Source: Yoonia tamlensis (GTDB taxonomy: Bacteria; Pseudomonadota; Alphaproteobacteria; Rhodobacterales; Rhodobacteraceae). From it: a stretch of 64,000 bases of DNA. How positions within the stretch are numbered: position 1 is the first letter of the stretch; every line of letters begins with the position of its first letter. Below the pieces are notes generated by a model. The model ran no database searches, was not told the DNA's origin, and was given only the letters and a program-made list of their open reading frames with translations. Positions 63,076 through 64,000 of this stretch are shown in pieces. The translations under genes and the position numbers were made by a program. The DNA lies in assembly GCF_900115105.1 (NCBI RefSeq), contig NZ_FOYP01000001.1:2072097-2136096 (forward strand), written 5' to 3'.

Positions 63076-64000
63076 CTATTTCTTGACGTCGCCCTTGCGG
63101 GGCGGCGTTTGGCCCAGCGCGCGCATGAACAGGCTGATCCGTGGTTCCGCACCGTTAATGCTGCGCGACCGGTTGCGCAAAACAGGCGTGTTTGCGGATG
63201 TGCCTCGGCTTTCACGCAAGACGATATACAGGCCGCTGGCAATGATGATGCTGGCGCCCACACCTGTATAGATATCGGGCGTTTCATCAAAAAACAGAAT
63301 CCCGAAAATCGTGGCCCAGATGATCTGGCTATATTGCATCGGCGCGATAATTGCGGCCTCGCCCGCGCGGTAGGCAAGGATAACCAGAAAACTGGCGACC
63401 CATGCAAACAGGGCAATCACCCCAAGCATACCCAAATGTTCGATCGGCATCGGTTTGTAAACAAACGGCAGCGCGCAGCCCATAAGCACGAAATTGGCAA
63501 CCATCGGGTAAATCATCATCACCACAGGGCGTTCTTCGGACCCGATCTTGCGCACCACAATAGAGGCCACAGCGCCACAAATCGCCGAAGCAAGTGCTGC
63601 AAAATGCCCCGCAGTCAGTTGCGTCTCGCCCGGGCGCAGCACGACAAACACCCCGACCAGCCCAACCAGCACGGCCAGCCAGCGGCGCAGCCGCACCGTT
63701 TCACCCAAGACAGGGATCGCAAGCACGGTGATCAACAGAGGGGTCGCAAACAGGATCGCGTAAACCTGCGCCAACGGCAGCACCGAAAACGCATAGAACG
63801 CGGCAACCCCCGTGACCGTCGCAGCCCCCGTGCGCAGCGCCATCCACCACGGGTGGATCGGCACCAAGGTTCCGGGCTTGCTGTCACGCATCAGCATCAC
63901 CGTGGCAAGCGGGAAGCTTAACAAGACGCTGAAAAACACGATCTGAAACGGCGCATAGGTCGCGCCCAGCACTTTGATGATCACATCATGGGTCGCGAAA
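63076..64000 (-). CDS. EamA/DMT-family permease (5' end beyond window)
   Basis: At least 308 residues, ending in a basic tail. Paired EamA domains are visible (LRTGAATVTGVAAFYAFSVLPLAQVYAILFATPLLITVLA and the second repeat MQYSQIIWATIFGILFFDE). At the edge the frame continues upstream as FATHDVII, a typical TM1 sequence, so the GTG at 63984 is not the real start and the gene begins outside the window. Substrate unknown. It stops one base after the glutamate-synthase-like gene. Confidence 0.88.
   Translation of the reverse strand, partial: FATHDVIIKVLGATYAPFQIVFFSVLLSFPLATVMLMRDSKPGTLVPIHPWWMALRTGAATVTGVAAFYAFSVLPLAQVYAILFATPLLITVLAIPVLGETVRLRRWLAVLVGLVGVFVVLRPGETQLTAGHFAALASAICGAVASIVVRKIGSEERPVVMMIYPMVANFVLMGCALPFVYKPMPIEHLGMLGVIALFAWVASFLVILAYRAGEAAIIAPMQYSQIIWATIFGILFFDETPDIYTGVGASIIIASGLYIVLRESRGTSANTPVLRNRSRSINGAEPRISLFMRALGQTPPRKGDVKK

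Overview
The window looks like an ordinary chromosomal stretch of a marine alphaproteobacterium, most probably family Rhodobacteraceae (Roseobacter group). The evidence is the gene content and order: MipZ, an Lrp-type PutR beside a short type-B PutA, MetR beside MetF, ATP synthase b and b' subunits, a DUF6280-like protein, a GT14-like/DUF5928 protein, and a high G+C coding bias. The genus cannot be fixed from the sequence alone. There is no prophage, intact insertion sequence, CRISPR array or rRNA operon. One tRNA gene, tRNA-Leu(UAA), is present.

Layout. 1-6038: 5' end of polA, a zinc-finger/DUF2459 pair, an orphan ABC ATPase, a HIT protein, a GT14-like glycosyltransferase diverging from a carbohydrate-type sulfotransferase, and the tRNA. 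6049-13614: proline catabolism (putR/putA), rhomboid protease, inositol monophosphatase, metR/metF. 13630-18873: DUF2235 hydrolase, orphan CoxL-type molybdoprotein, then a lipoprotein/ECF sigma/anti-sigma operon. 18933-30349: valS, a micro-protein with a Tat signal under a Fur-like box, two aminotransferases, an outer-membrane barrel, an exporter-type ABC protein, ygfZ, a serine hydrolase, efp and a DUF6280-like protein. 30468-34718: cobQ, a PopZ-like unknown, tolC and a PCMT-like methyltransferase.

34842-39767 is an operon on the minus strand: imelysin, di-heme c-type oxidoreductase, second imelysin and a Tat-exported DUF1513 protein. It is preceded by a TGA-N9-TCA palindrome placed inside the probable promoter, so it is probably an iron-responsive periplasmic iron-handling system. 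39951-45818 holds a PfkB sugar/nucleoside kinase, nth, an Ada-like methyltransferase, an unknown membrane protein, an OmpA lipoprotein, a GntR regulator and a CPBP protease. 45934-48491 is the ATP synthase F0 operon (atpI-B-E-X-F). 48695-51415: ArsR, DMT permease, LysR and azoreductase.

51623-58421 is a translation and secretion block: ffh, two acetyltransferases, chorismate mutase, rpsP, a small membrane protein, rimM, trmD, rplS and rpmE. An antisense phosphotransferase-like gene interrupts it. 58508-64000: DUF1992, DEAD-box helicase, mipZ, a membrane-anchored GOGAT-like oxidoreductase and the 3' part of an EamA permease.

The most interesting non-coding signals are three dispersed copies of a GTAG-GGTGG hairpin with compensatory stem changes, a heavily structured stretch before ffh, the iron-type operators, and an apparent ATT start codon fused to the upstream stop codon.
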